Positions 32,626-44,039 of a stretch of 64,000 nt of DNA are shown in pieces. The notes beneath the pieces are model-generated. The model did not search any database and was not told where the DNA came from. It saw only the letters and a list, made by a program, of their open reading frames with translations. A program made the position numbers and the translations under genes. The stretch's first letter is position 1, and the number at the start of each line of letters is the position of its first letter. This stretch comes from Rhizophagus irregularis (Eukaryota; Glomeromycota; Glomeromycetes; Glomerales; Glomeraceae), in the NCBI RefSeq assembly GCF_026210795.1, contig NC_089430.1, positions 3,844,001 to 3,908,000 on the forward strand, written 5' to 3'.

Positions 32626-33217
32626 TTTCAAAGATCTTTAATTAACGACGTATATAATAAATTCAAAAATTCCAATTCACCGAGATCAAAATTAATTATT
32701 AACTTTATCGTAAATTTCGAATATTTATAAGAAAAATATAATCGATTAAAAGTATGACGTTAGATTCGATTATATCACATTATCATACACTCATTCACAA
32801 ATTAAAGAGGAACTTCATTTAAAGACTAAAATGGTTAAAGTCGTATCAATCTATAATAAGAATCATTGTTGTCTGGCACAATCGGTAATCAATCGATTAC
32901 CAATCTGATATTAAACTTATACTTGTTTTAATGCAAATTATTATTTGATTCATCGCCTATTTCGAATTTGCAATCGTATAAAGAAACAATAACTGAGTTA
33001 GGTACAATCGATAACAGAAAGTTCTTTTTTTTTAGATTTGATAATAATTCTAAATTTGTCATTAATGGCTTATAAGTATTTATGATATACTGACAAAGCA
33101 ATTCATTGATTTGTTGATAATACGTAAATTGACGTTAAAATTTTCTCATTTTTTATTTATACATAATCAACAAAAAATAAGACTAATTAGTTCATAAAAA
33201 TTTTTTTTAAAGAAAAT
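32626..33217. promoter_or_regulatory. Bidirectional promoter region of the HSPA12-like pair
   Basis: The 592 bases between opposing ATGs must contain both promoters. A single GAA-AG-TTC (33017-33024) resembles two units of a heat-shock element, but the third unit needed for a typical site is missing, so I do not call one. CCAATCTGA/CAATCGATTACC repeats occur near 32885-32910. Confidence 0.5.
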
Positions 33218-35511
33218 ATGTCTTCAAGCGACGACATTCGCGTTGTGGTGGGTGTTGGTAAGTTTTAAGTCGACGTATTTTATTAATTAATACAAAATGT
33301 GCCAGATTCTCACATTTTTTTCGCTTTACCTATTATATTACAGACTTTGGAACTACATATTCCGTAAGAATATTTTTATTTAGCGTAAACGAATCAAATT
33401 TTGAGAATTAGTATTTTAATAAGCTGATTAATTATTCCTTAAAAAAAACGAAAGGGATTTGCATATGCTCATAAATCCAATCCTAATGATGTTCAAGTAT
33501 ACGATTTTTGGAAAGGTCTCCATGGAGGATGGTTTAAAACACCAACAGTCATAAATTATGATGACTCCTGTGCAAATGTAATGTCGTGGGGATTATCGGC
33601 ACTAGCAACAAAGCCAAGAGGAAGGTCTTTACGACCCTCTTCAAAACCGATTGAATTGTTTAAGTTACATCTATTAAAAAGGGGAACTACGTCTTTACCA
33701 GACGCATTAAATTATAAAGATGTTATTAAAGATTATTTGAAAGAATTAGGTAATTATATTAGAAGAAGGGTAAAAAGTCATTGGCACAGTTTAGATTTTG
33801 ATAGTCAAGTTATAATTGTAATTACGGTAACAAAAGCTTTTCGATTTTTTTTTAAAAAATTAAAAATTTAAGTAATAGAAAATTTATCAATTTATGTAAT
33901 TCGTTACTTATTTTTCTAGGTTCCCGCAGAATTCGACGATAATGCGATTGAAACAATGAGTGAATGTGCGATTGGCGCAAATTTGGTCAAAGAGGAAAAT
34001 ATTGAAAGAAATTTAAAATTTACAACAGAACGTAAGTAACCAATGAATAAATCTGCTTTTAATTCTAGTCAGAATTAATTATCATAAATTCAAATTTTTC
34101 GATTATAAATATTTGATTATTCAAGGTTCTTACATATTACTTAATTTATAGCTGAAGCTGCAGCGATTAATTCTATAAGTTCACTAAGGAATGAATATCT
34201 TTTGAAATCGGGAGGTTAGTATGACTTTTCTATTGCAGTTCACGTGAGAAAATTTTTTAAATCTTTTTTTCTGTATAAATAGATTTATTTATGGTGGTTG
34301 ATTGTGGTGGTGGCACAGTGGATCTAACAACGCGAGAATTATTAGACGAAGATAAATTAAGTGAAATAACTGTGCGTGCAGGCGATAACTGTGGTTCATG
34401 TTATGTGGACCAGGCATTTATTGAGTTTCTTGATAGTAAAATAGGAAGTTCCACTATTGATATTTTAAAAGAGAATCATTATGTTAATCTACAATATATC
34501 GTTCAAGACTTTTGTACAACCACTAAAATTTTTTTTACGGGACGAGAGGATGATTTTCTGGCTTATTACTTAAATTTAGATGAATATGAGCCAATTAAAA
34601 AATGTATTACTGGAGAAGAAAAAGAGAAGTTAGAAGCTGATGAATGGTTGATCGAAGCTAAATTTGATGATGTTAAAGAAATGTTCGATCCTGTTATAGA
34701 AAGAATTTTTACATTAATAAGAGGACAATTGGAGCAACTAAAACGGCTTAAAAAGGACATTTCTTTAATGTTATTGGTGGGTGGATTTAGTGAATCTGAA
34801 TATTTACAAGATAGAATTAGGGGAGAATTTTCTTCAGAGGTGCCGAATATTTCTGTGCCTAAGAATCCTGTTACATCTGTTATGAAAGGAGGTAGGTAAA
34901 AAAAGATCCTTTTACGAATCTCTTTAAAATAATATTAACCTTTCTTAAAAAATAAATCTGCAAGCTGTGAAATTTGGTCTTTCAGAAGAAGTTGTAGAGA
35001 GTCGTGTATTGAATTGGACTTATGGTATCAAAATCATTCTATATTTTTGAATTAATTTGTTTAAAAGAAAATATCTTAACTGTGTCCTTCTTTTAAAGGT
35101 ACTTGCGTAGTAAGAAAATGGCTTCCAACCGATCCATTGTCATATAAACTTCCAAATGGGTATGTAAAAGTTTTTGAAAAATTTGGTGAGGAAGGTTATG
35201 GAGCACCAATCAAATTAAACAGTAAAGTTATCAAAGATTTTAAATCATTTTCATTAACTCAGCGAAAAATAAATATTGATATGTATGTAACAAAATCTTT
35301 GGATGCGAAATATATTGGAGATCCTGAGATAAAATTACTTCGAAAATTTCAATTAGAATTGCCAGAATTAGATAGTTATGAAGATATTGAAGATATTACT
35401 ATTTCATTTATTTTAAAATTTGGGAGGGTGGGAATGTCTGCTATTGCTGAAAATAAGAATACTGGTCATGAGTGTAAAGTTACTTTTAAATATGACTTTG
35501 ATTTAGTTTAA
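33218..35511 (+). CDS. Hsp70 family protein, HSPA12-like (plus-strand member)
   Basis: Paralogue of the gene at 30449-32625, transcribed away from it. Eight exons: 33218-33257, 33344-33363, 33455-33826, 33920-34031, 34152-34214, 34283-34891, 34965-35024 and 35099-35511. They sum to 1689 bases, 562 residues. The 20-base second exon encodes the core of DFGTTYS and has the same size and phase in both genes. Motifs: DFGTTYSGFAYAH near 14, TEPEAAA, VVDCGGGTVDLTT near 208 and LLVGGFSESEYLQ near 365. Two introns near the end (after the adenosine motif) and one inside ITVPAEF are absent from the paralogue. The last third is strongly diverged from it (FEKFGEEGYGAP and a long acidic tail), so substrate choice may differ. 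No stop or frameshift seen. Confidence 0.88.
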
Positions 35512-37204
35512 GTATGGTGTTTAATTAATATTAATTTCAGTAAACTAAAATGTTATAAAATTGGAAATCTTATTATAATAAATTATTGGTATAGTACCAT
35601 TTAAATTGATAATATATACAGTCTATATACATATAAAATAATTGGATCTTATAAAATTTATTATTATAATTTTGTAAATTTATATAATTGTTTGGAAATT
35701 AGCTATTATACAGTATAAGAAATAGTTCCTATAAAAAAAAATTTCTTTAAAATGTACTTAAAATATATAAATACATTTTAAGTATATTTTAAAGAATTTT
35801 TTTTTCAGTATTTATTTTAGTTTAATAACTGGAAAAGGCAATCTTATTTCTACTTTATTATTAATTAGAAAATTAAGATAGCTCTTATAGTTTATTTTTA
35901 AATTCCTACCATCTAAAAACTTCAATCTTTTTCAAATAAATATAAGAAAACAAAGGTACATTTTTGGTATATAAAGGCAATTAATGAATCAGAAATAAAT
36001 TAGCTGTAAAAATTTATCAGAAAAAAAAGAGCAAAAAAATAACTTGATGTTAGAACTTGCATTAAATGGTCTAAAATTTATGTACTTTCTCCTTTTTTAA
36101 TAGCATTATATATTTCATTTACTTCTCTAACATTTTCTGATTCTATAACTAAAAATTATAAAGTTCAAGACTTCAAGGTATATTGCATTAAGTTTTTTTT
36201 CATTAGTATTGATCAGAATTAAATAATCTGGCAAAAGTTTTTTATATTAAAATATATTATAACATATTTTTATACTATAATACTAGAAGTCTATACTTAA
36301 TAAGTATATTGCAATCACAGTACTTTGGGTATCTTGCAAATTTAGGAAGATTGATTCTAAACTCCTATTACATAAATTTTATTATTAATTGATGAGGATG
36401 TTTAAAACTTATAAAATAATTAAGTATTATACTATTATTATATATCATACTTATAATATTTGTTGGATTATTTAAATAATAAAATCAATGAAAATGTGAC
36501 TTTTTCTTTGAAGGGTATTATACATAGAAGGTACTATGGTTTATAATATATGGTAATATTTGAAAAACTTTTAACTTTTTAAAAAAATTTTTATGATCAA
36601 CTCAAATTTGAAATAAAATATATTGATTAAAACTTATGATAATTTGGGTTAACTTCATATATCATAATAATATTAGTCTGAATTATTATAATTTAAATCA
36701 AATGTAATTTTTTTTTTAAAAAAAATTTTTTATTAATGTATAATTTTAACTGATAAAATTCATTTTTTCTTATATTTTATTTTATCTGTAATAAAAATTT
36801 TTAAAAACTGCATTTTATTAGTACTTTATATAAGTAAGAAATCCAGTTTTTTATTAGCTAATTATAAATTTCAAATTATATGATATAGATTAGTTCAGAA
36901 AATTAAAAGTCTTTAAAAATAATTCTATTTGATTATTACTTTTGTAGAAGTAGATAATTTTATATTATATAATAAACATACTCTAAACTTATTATTTAAA
37001 AATTATATTAAACTAAAGATATCTTTTTATTAGTTTTAAAGTTAAATATATTTATTAATGATTAAAGTAAATAGATGGATTCAAGGATTTGAATATATTT
37101 TAATTCCAAAATAATTATATAATATATTAATAAATCTTAAGTAATTAGCTGAATTTGTTTTGATATTTTGATAAATAAAAATAAAGTTTGTTTTTCATAG
37201 GTCA
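35512..37204. other. Gene-free AT-rich interval
   Basis: No open frame above noise and no RNA-like structure. It contains a short palindromic stretch near 35745-35805 (TTTAAAATGTACTTAAA with its inverse), possibly a small hairpin, and dispersed TTATTATA runs. Confidence 0.55.
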
Positions 37205-37452
37205 AAAAATGAAAAATCAGACACCAATCAGTTACCAATCAGTTAGGGGCGTGCCAGAAATCAGCTGATTTCAGTCAATTAGAAGGCTTGACCCCCCCAC
37301 CCCTACCTGATTATCTGATTAAGCATTTTGATTGGCTAAAATAATATATAATTAATAAAAAAATTTTTATTGATTTTAAAAAAAATGTATTGATCTTGCT
37401 GTGATTTTAATCAAAATTTAAATAAACTGCTTGCTTTATATTCTATAAAATC

Positions 37453-40244
37453 ATGCAAAGTTTTTTGAAAGGTCCGAATTTTAATAAAAAATTTTTTTTT
37501 AAACAACCTCAAAATAAATATCAAGAGTTTTGCAACGTGTATGCATATTACAAACAAGCAACACTCTGTAATCCAAAGTTAAATCACCAGCAACTAATGG
37601 AAGAGTGTACAACTGTTTGGAAAGAAGTTAGAAAAAATGACACCACTTTTATTGAAAATAAAATTTGTGAATATTATGATACTGTACCTTCTACTGTTCA
37701 TTCTCATCAAAAAATTTTTATGTCACGTAATGTGACTAGTAGTTTTCATCATACCTCCACTCCAAAATATACCTCTACTCCAAGACAATTAGTTGGATTT
37801 ATTGATACTACCAAAATACCAAAAAATGCTACATCACAACGTAATGCAGCTGAAAAAATCAATTTAGCTATTAAAAAGATATCTGAATATGAACAAATGA
37901 TGGAAATTTCTACAGATGACTCAATAAAAGTTACACTATTATCAAAAATAATTGATGAACAAAAAATATTATCAGAACAAAGGCTCAACTAAATAAATTA
38001 AAACGTCATGCTTGGTGCACAAGCAAAGTTAACAACGAAAAAATTAAAGTTGCTAGAAGAAGAAGGAGTTGTAGAAAAATATGATACTCCAGGAAGACCA
38101 TCTGCAGCTATGAAAGACCCAGATCTATGGGATAAGATTCATGATAGTATTGAATTTGGAGCTGCTCATGCTAAACGTAGAAAAGTAATTATTAAAGTAA
38201 GAACGGTAAAGCATCTACACGAAGCCTTAGAAGAAAAATATAATACCTATCTATCTCGTCAATGCTTGTCTACTTATCTCCAACCCGCCATCAAAATACT
38301 TTTGCAGCGCGTCGTCATCATCATCCAGCAAAAGTTGGTCTCGCAAGGACCCAGAAATATATATACAGGGGTAGGGTACACAGATGCGTCGCCATCATAG
38401 TGGAATTAGACGGAGTAAAGTTTTGATTTGCGTACAATTTTAGAATTTTTCATCTATAGTTAGGTCATCAAGATTGCGTATTTTTTATCAAAATTTTTAT
38501 ATGTAAAAAATTAGTTTGCGTATTTTTGGCCTAAATTTGGCTAATCTTATTTATAAAATATTTTTATTGTACGTACTTATTTAATTAACCGCATTGTAAT
38601 ATTTAGTATTAATTGAAAGAAATTTCTAATGGTTAAAAGTGTAATTTTAGAAAAATATTATTGAAAAATGGTAAATTCTATTTTTTCACATTAGTATTTG
38701 GTTTTATAAATAATAGAGAAGCCATGATAAAATAATTAATAACTTAATGTCTGAAATTTTATTTGCGTATTTTTGCAGGATTTTCAATATCAGGTATCAA
38801 TTATGCGTACTACTCATATAAAAAGTCTCTGCGTACAGCTCATAGTAAAAAAATTTTTTGCCACCTGACCCCTATATATATATTTCTGGGTCCTGTCTCG
38901 CATCTGTAGTATGAACAGAAATGAAATCTCATGTTGATGAACACTATTGTTTAGCTTCTGTTAAAGCTGCAAAAATGTTTGCTGAAGTTTTGCGAATGAA
39001 GCAGTTATTATTTCCCAAGATGATAAGGCAAAGGTAGGATTAGGAACACCTGCAGTTGGCCGTACATTTAAGACAGTTCAAACTGTCAACGAACCAGTAA
39101 TTATTGAAGATCATGATTTTCCAGTTGGTTCAAAAATGAAACTCATACCTTCTGTTTATCTAACTATTGATCCAACTGATTCAAGTAATACTCTTCAAAC
39201 TGGTAAACTTTCCATATTCATTAGACCAGAATATTTTATTGGAACATCATCAGAAACCCATATAGCGGATTTAGAAAGCATTGTTTCTAATGAAGAATTT
39301 TTCACTATCATAAAAAAAGATGATGAAGTTAAACCTATTTGGATCCTTCTTGTTGATGGTGGACCTGACGAAAATCCAAAGCATATGAAAAATATTATTC
39401 AATATGCTCACCTTTTTCGCGCTCTTAATTTGGATTATTTAACAGTTCGTACTCATGCTCCAGGTCAAAGTGCATATAATCCAGTAGAACGGGGTATGGC
39501 TTCTTTATCTGCAAAACTTGCCGGTATCACTTTACCTGTAAATGAGTTCAGTTCACATCTAGATAGTCAAGGTAATGTAATAGATGAAGAATTAGCACGA
39601 CGAAATTTTGAGTTTTCGGGAAAAAGATTATGTGATATATGGAGAAGAGATGACATACATGGAAAGCCCGTAACAGTGGAATATATTGACAAGGAAATAA
39701 TTCCATTTAATGAGTTTGATTCTTCAACATCATGGGAATGGATAGAGAACCATGCACAAATTTGCCGCTATTCACTAGATATAAAAAAATGTAAAAATCG
39801 GGAATGTTGTAGTGAAAATAGAGCCACAGATGCAATGTACTTTTGGATGAAAATGACGGATTCCTTCCTCCGATTACAAAAGGAAAAGACGGTCATTTCA
39901 TTAATCCAATTCACGCCTTTCAATATTATGATAAGCTTAAAATCTTACCATATGACCGTTGTTGTCCTTCAATTTCACAAGAACTACACCAGCGGCTGTG
40001 TTGTAATATTTGCGGTAAATACTTTCCAACTCTAAAATTTATGAAGGAATATAAACGCAACGTACATTCTAAACGTCACTCTCAAAATAACAAGCAATTA
40101 AAAAGAACTCATAACGAAACAGAATTGGAATGTGTAGTTATTCCATTTCGAAATTTTAATGTTGCAGAAGATATAATCCAAGGACAAGTCTCATGGCAGA
40201 AAGTTATTTTGGATTATCGTGAAGTTCAGTCAGATGAAGACTAG
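37453..40244 (+). pseudogene. Broken DDE-type transposase with C-terminal C2H2 motif
   Basis: The gene reads in pieces: 37453-37992, 38008-38345, then after the inserted element 38903-39842 and, in a shifted frame, 39843-40244. Candidate catalytic acids are the Asp pair in IISQDDKAKVG (39019-39024), Asp in LLVDGGPDENPKH (near 39355) and Glu in AYNPVERGMASLS (39487-39489), giving spacings of about 111 and 44. The tail carries CCNICGKYFPTLKFMKEYKR followed by H-x4-H, a C2H2 finger. The middle has a Lys-rich helical segment (TTKKLKLLEEEGVVEKYD). Breaks: stops at 37990 and 37999, a frameshift near 38000, the 549-bp insertion, a frameshift near 38990 and another near 39840. Not functional. Confidence 0.75.
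38346..38894. mobile_element. 549-bp hAT-type MITE inside the transposase
   Basis: Perfect 20-base terminal inverted repeats AGGACCCAGAAATATATATA (38346-38365) and its inverse (38875-38894). An 8-bp target duplication GTCTCGCA lies at 38338-38345 and 38895-38902. An 8-bp duplication fits the hAT superfamily. The interior is AT-rich with a recurring TTGCGTATTTTT and no coding frame, so it depends on a partner for movement. Confidence 0.88.
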
Positions 40245-40661
40245 TTAAATTAGTGTTTTCTTTCTTTTTGTTTTTTCTTTTATAATTAATAAATAAATGA
40301 ACGTTAAATTACTTTTTTTAAACATTTTTTATGGTGTTTTAAACTTTATTTATTTTTAGACATTAATGATACATAAATACATTACATAAAAACTCAGTGT
40401 TACATTTTACGGATTTACCATATTCCATATTCAATTTTACTAATAAATAATTAGCCAATAAAATTACAAATACTTATCACATGATATATATGGACCTGAT
40501 TTATAGCTTAACCCCCCATCCCCTCTTAAATCAGCTGATTCCTGGCACGCCCCTTACCAGTAACTGACTGGTAACTGATTGGCATTTTTGCCAAATACTA
40601 TTACCAATCAGACAGTTTATTAACTTTTGATCCAGTGATCAGAAAAGAATGAAATATAGCT

Positions 40662-41505
40662 AGGGGTGTGGGGGTCCAACTAGTTGGTTACACAATATAA
40701 TATACAATAAGTCTAATAAATCAAAACCGTCCTCCATATAAATTCATATACGTTATTAGTAAATTATGATGATCAGTGAACAAAATACCCCTGCAATTAA
40801 AAAACCAGCCACCCAATTATGTTATCCTTGAAATATGATCATCTTTACATCTGTTTTGTCGCGTTCAAGTACTTTAAATAATGTTTAGACCTTCTCTGAA
40901 AAGAAAAAAACAACATTGGTAGTTTTATTTTAGTATTTATAATGAATAAATCAATATTTAGAAGTCTAAAACAAGTAAACTAAGTTTATTTTTTACAAGA
41001 AAACATTATTTATATAAACTTTTAATTTAGAATAACTTTTAAACCTTTTTTTTTTAAAAAAAAAACTGAAAAAAATATTGTCTATAGTAAATGTTTACAA
41101 TAAATAGTTGTATGCAATTTTCACTAATAAAAGAGAATGTATTTAATAAAATTTTAATATAAAAGTGATATTTATTGTTAAAAAAATATTTTTAAAAAAA
41201 TTTTTTTAATACATATTTCGAAATAATAGTTTTTCTAATAAACTATATTAAAACTTTGACCTGAAAAACCCAATAACGCTCTAATAGCCATGAAAATTTG
41301 CCAATATATGACTCTTACCAACACTAATCTACTCTTGAACATCGGCTTTTAGAAATGTTATGTGTCAAAAATTTTAGGCTTGGAATGTTGTCTTGGATAT
41401 ATTAAAATAATAAAATTCAGGGGTGATGGTAGTGGAACAGTTTGGTAATATAAAATTATATTGTGTAACCAACCAGTTAGACCTCCCACACGGCCACACC
41501 CCTAG
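40662..41505. mobile_element. 844-bp TIR element with 7-9 bp duplication
   Basis: The ends CTAGGGGTGTGG and CCACACCCCTAG are exact inverses. Inverted similarity then continues, after a 4-base offset, through GTTGGTTACACAATATAA on the left (near 40683) and its inverse on the right (near 41450-41475). AATATAGCT is present on both sides (40653-40661, 41506-41514). If CT belongs to the element, the duplication is 7 bases; if not, it is 9. No transposase inside. The superfamily is unresolved (Mutator-like or hAT are possible). Confidence 0.75.
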
Positions 41506-41639
41506 AATATAGCTCATTGAAATTGTTTCAATAAGACAAATCTAATTGTAGTAAAATTGCATTTCTAGGATTAATACTTGATGAGAAATTAAGTAAAATA
41601 TAAAAATAAAAATTTTTATATTGAATTCTTATATGTATT

Positions 41640-42060
41640 TTTTTCTGCTTTACAGATTTCACTAAGCAAAAAAAGCAGGTTAAAAATGCTGATTTTGAGT
41701 TGTATATAGTAAAACTATCAAAATTGCTTAAATTGAATCTAAAAATTAGGCGTGTATATGGCACATTTATCCTACAAATCCCATATTTTATTATTATATG
41801 CAATTTTATCAGCTCTATGAATTTTACTAATTATAAAATGCAGATTAAAAATGCTAATTTTGAGTTGTATATTGTGAAACTGTCAAAATTGCTAAAATTG
41901 AACCTAAAAATTATGCGCATATATGACACTTTTATCCTATAAATCCCATATTTTATAATTATATGTATACCATATCGTTCTACAACTTTCATTAATTAAC
42001 AAAAGTAGGCTAAAAATGCCAATTTTGAATTCTATATAGAGAAACTGCAAAAATACTTTA
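41640..42060. repeat. Tandem repeat of about 165 bp, 2.5 copies
   Basis: The block TTAAAAATGCTGATTTTGAG (near 41680) recurs near 41846 and, more diverged, near 42010. It is followed each time by AAACTATCAAAATTGCT-type sequence and TATCCTA(C/T)AAATCCCATATT. It begins just past the last recognisable part of the fold-back element. Confidence 0.7.
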
Positions 42061-42574
42061 TTGTAATAAAATTTAATTTTAATTCTTTTAATCAAAGATA
42101 CTTTAAAACTGTTGCTGATACATTATTATCAAATTTAACATTTAAAAAATAGAATATTTAGTTAATACATACTAAAATAATAGGGTTTAATATTTATTAA
42201 GTTGTAACATTTAATATATAAATAAGAATAACAATTATTCTTATATATATATAAGCATTTAATATAACTTTAAAATACATTATTTTAACATCTAATGATT
42301 GGATTTTGATAATTTTTTGTTTATTAAACTCATCTTATCAAGTAAAATTAAATATTAATTATTTGTACTAATAGAAGTAATACTTACTAAGTTATAATAA
42401 TTAAAATAGCATTTAAATTATTCCATAATATAATGGTTAAAAATTAAAAATTTACAGTTCATTAAATTCCTCTCAATGAGACGAATCTAATGATTATTAT
42501 TTTATAAAAATTGAAGCAATATTGGCTGAGATACATCAATTTGAATTTTTTAAAGCAATTGCTGGGACATATTT
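42061..42574. other. AT-rich gene-free stretch
   Basis: No gene. GAGACGAATCTAATGAT near 42478 resembles a piece of the fold-back element (ATGACGAATCTAATGG near 9032) but is too short to call. Confidence 0.5.
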
Positions 42575-43409
42575 ACTGACCGATAATAATAAAATGGGAA
42601 TTATTCAATGTTATGTTGCATCGTAAATGTAAAGACTGTTGCAGAGAAACGAAACTACGCTTCCGCTTTATTAATACAGATGTAAAAAACAAATACAAGT
42701 GCGGGGCTTTATCCGTGATATATAACGAATTTTCAATACTAATATACACGAGTCCAATATCTCTATTTTTTCGAACGATACCCTCTATCTTAGACCTCTT
42801 CCTATCGGGTTCTTCGTCTGAACATGCCCTATCCTTTATTAACCCAATGATCACGCCCAAACCTTATTTCACACTATTACGTAACGTTTGATATTCTTTG
42901 GAGCCTTTATCCAAGGCCTTCTTGTTAAATTCGATGGTGTGGGGGATTTCGTAATGATTCATAGGGATAGTGGAAGTCATCATCGTCCAGTTTTTCGTTT
43001 TCTCTTGATCGTTTCATACGAACTTTTGAGTTGCTTGATATTTTGGACAAAATCTTTGAGGATACTACGCCGGACCTTGTCTTTTGTGATGCAAATAAGT
43101 CTTGAGGATATATGTTGTTAGTATACTCTCATCACCAATTATTTCGTATTCAGGTATCATAGGGATGTATGGAGTATAGTTGAAACGTATTTATTATGTA
43201 TAGATTCCAATTTATATACAACCAAAGATCCATAATTCTTAAAATATTCTCCACGCAATGCTTAAAATGCTTGTTGATGTCTTGAATTTCATGGGTTTGG
43301 TAGTCTTGAGCCGTATTATATTTTTTAACTTCGTCCGCCAGGTGAGTGTCTCATTTCCAGGTGTAGTAGCAGAAGTGGAGGTAGAGGCGGGAGTACTAGT
43401 TTCAGACAT
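42575..43409 (-). pseudogene. Decayed member of SAM-like / nuclease-like fungal family (copy A)
   Basis: Reads from an ATG at 43409 (MSETSTPASTSTSATTPGNE), then shifts frame into LADEVKKYNT, the start of a SAM-like domain common in this lineage. Scattered blocks follow: VSTILHTSL (near 43165), KRSRENEKLDDDDF, and FNKKALDKGSKEYQTLRNSV (near 42870-42930). After a stop comes LGVIIGLIKDRACSDEEPDR (42790-42860) and a basic tail. The C-terminal pattern matches proteins I recall from Rhizophagus that end in a restriction-endonuclease-like region. At least three stops and two frameshifts, with most of the SAM-like domain deleted. The family name is from memory, not a search. Confidence 0.6.
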
Positions 43410-43594
43410 AGTGCTTTTATATTGATATTAGACTCAGATAAAAAAAAACGTGTCACGTTCTGGAGCGAGAAAAAAATTTTTTCCTGATGAGGAGCTGATG
43501 TCTTCTGCGCATTTTAGACTTGAGCAAAGATTTGTATAAACTGGGTATAGTTTTTTTCCCATTCTTTCATAAGATCTTCGAGCTATGCAGTACT

Positions 43595-43870
43595 TTAACG
43601 GCTCTCTAGAATATCACGACGCATTCGACGCAATAGCTCTTCACCGATTAACATATCGTGAGTTAGAAATGAAGTATAATATTTTCTAGGATCTTCCTTT
43701 CTCCATTGCACCACGGTAAAATCGCGTATCACTCTCCAAGTCACTGCGGAAGCATTCACCGGCCATCTTTTTTTCTCAGCCTCAGTAATTATCAAAAATT
43801 TCTCGGATCGATCGTGATCACGGCGTCAATATTAATCTTATTTGGGGAATCGGTCGACGAGATGATGCAG
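43595..43870 (-). pseudogene. Unrecognised gene fragment
   Basis: An open stretch of 66 residues (43595-43795) with protein-like composition, containing RWPVNASAVTWRVIRDF, VVQWRKEDPRKYY and GEELLRRMRRDILESR. The same frame upstream is closed shortly before. It is rich in Trp, Arg and hydrophobics, unlike the surrounding shadows, so probably a relic of a real coding region. I do not recognise the family. Confidence 0.35.
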
Positions 43871-44039
43871 GCGAATTCTTAACTATTTCTGGAGGAATCA
43901 TTTGAAAAATTAGAGACATGGGTTAAAGGAATAGGTGCTGTTGAAGCACTTCAGCTGAAACCAAAGGATTCGTTTGTGCCTCTGATACAGCAGTCTGATC
44001 ATCATCATCTTGTTTTGCATCTTCGGTGTTAACCGATTC

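Larger units (their letters stand above)
37246..40553 (+). mobile_element. 3.3-kb DNA transposon with transposase, TTA duplication
   Basis: The 26-base terminal inverted repeats start GGGGCGTGCCAGAAATCAGC on the left, with one mismatch to the inverse of the right end (...GGCACGCCCC). TTA flanks both sides (37243-37245, 40554-40556). Each terminal repeat contains the palindrome AATCAGCTGATT. Inside is one broken transposase reading direction (37453-40244), itself split by a 549-bp element. I do not assign a superfamily. A TTA duplication is known for PIF/Harbinger, but the protein does not look like that family to me. Confidence 0.8.
37205..41620. mobile_element. Second copy of the fold-back MITE, split by two direct insertions
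   Basis: Fragments 37205-37245, 40554-40661 and 41506-41620 align in order to the left arm of the intact element at 8872: GAAAAATCAGACACCAATCA, then TTGATCCAGTGATCAGAAAA and AATATAGCT, then AGCTCATTGAAATTG and ATTTCTAGGATTAATACTTG. Between them sit a 3.3-kb transposon and an 844-bp element. The right arm of this copy is missing or unrecognisable after about 41620. Confidence 0.8.

Noticed and set aside
33017-33024. GAA-AG-TTC in the promoter of the HSPA12-like pair as a heat-shock element
   Set aside because: Only two inverted units are present; the third unit expected of a functional element is missing, and such a motif is frequent by chance.
41700-41942. Open frame of 80 residues with repeated KLSKLLKLNLKI
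   Set aside because: It is a by-product of the 165-bp tandem repeat read in frame, not a gene.
42470-42500. Right arm of the fold-back element
   Set aside because: Only about 16 bases match; too short in such AT-rich DNA.
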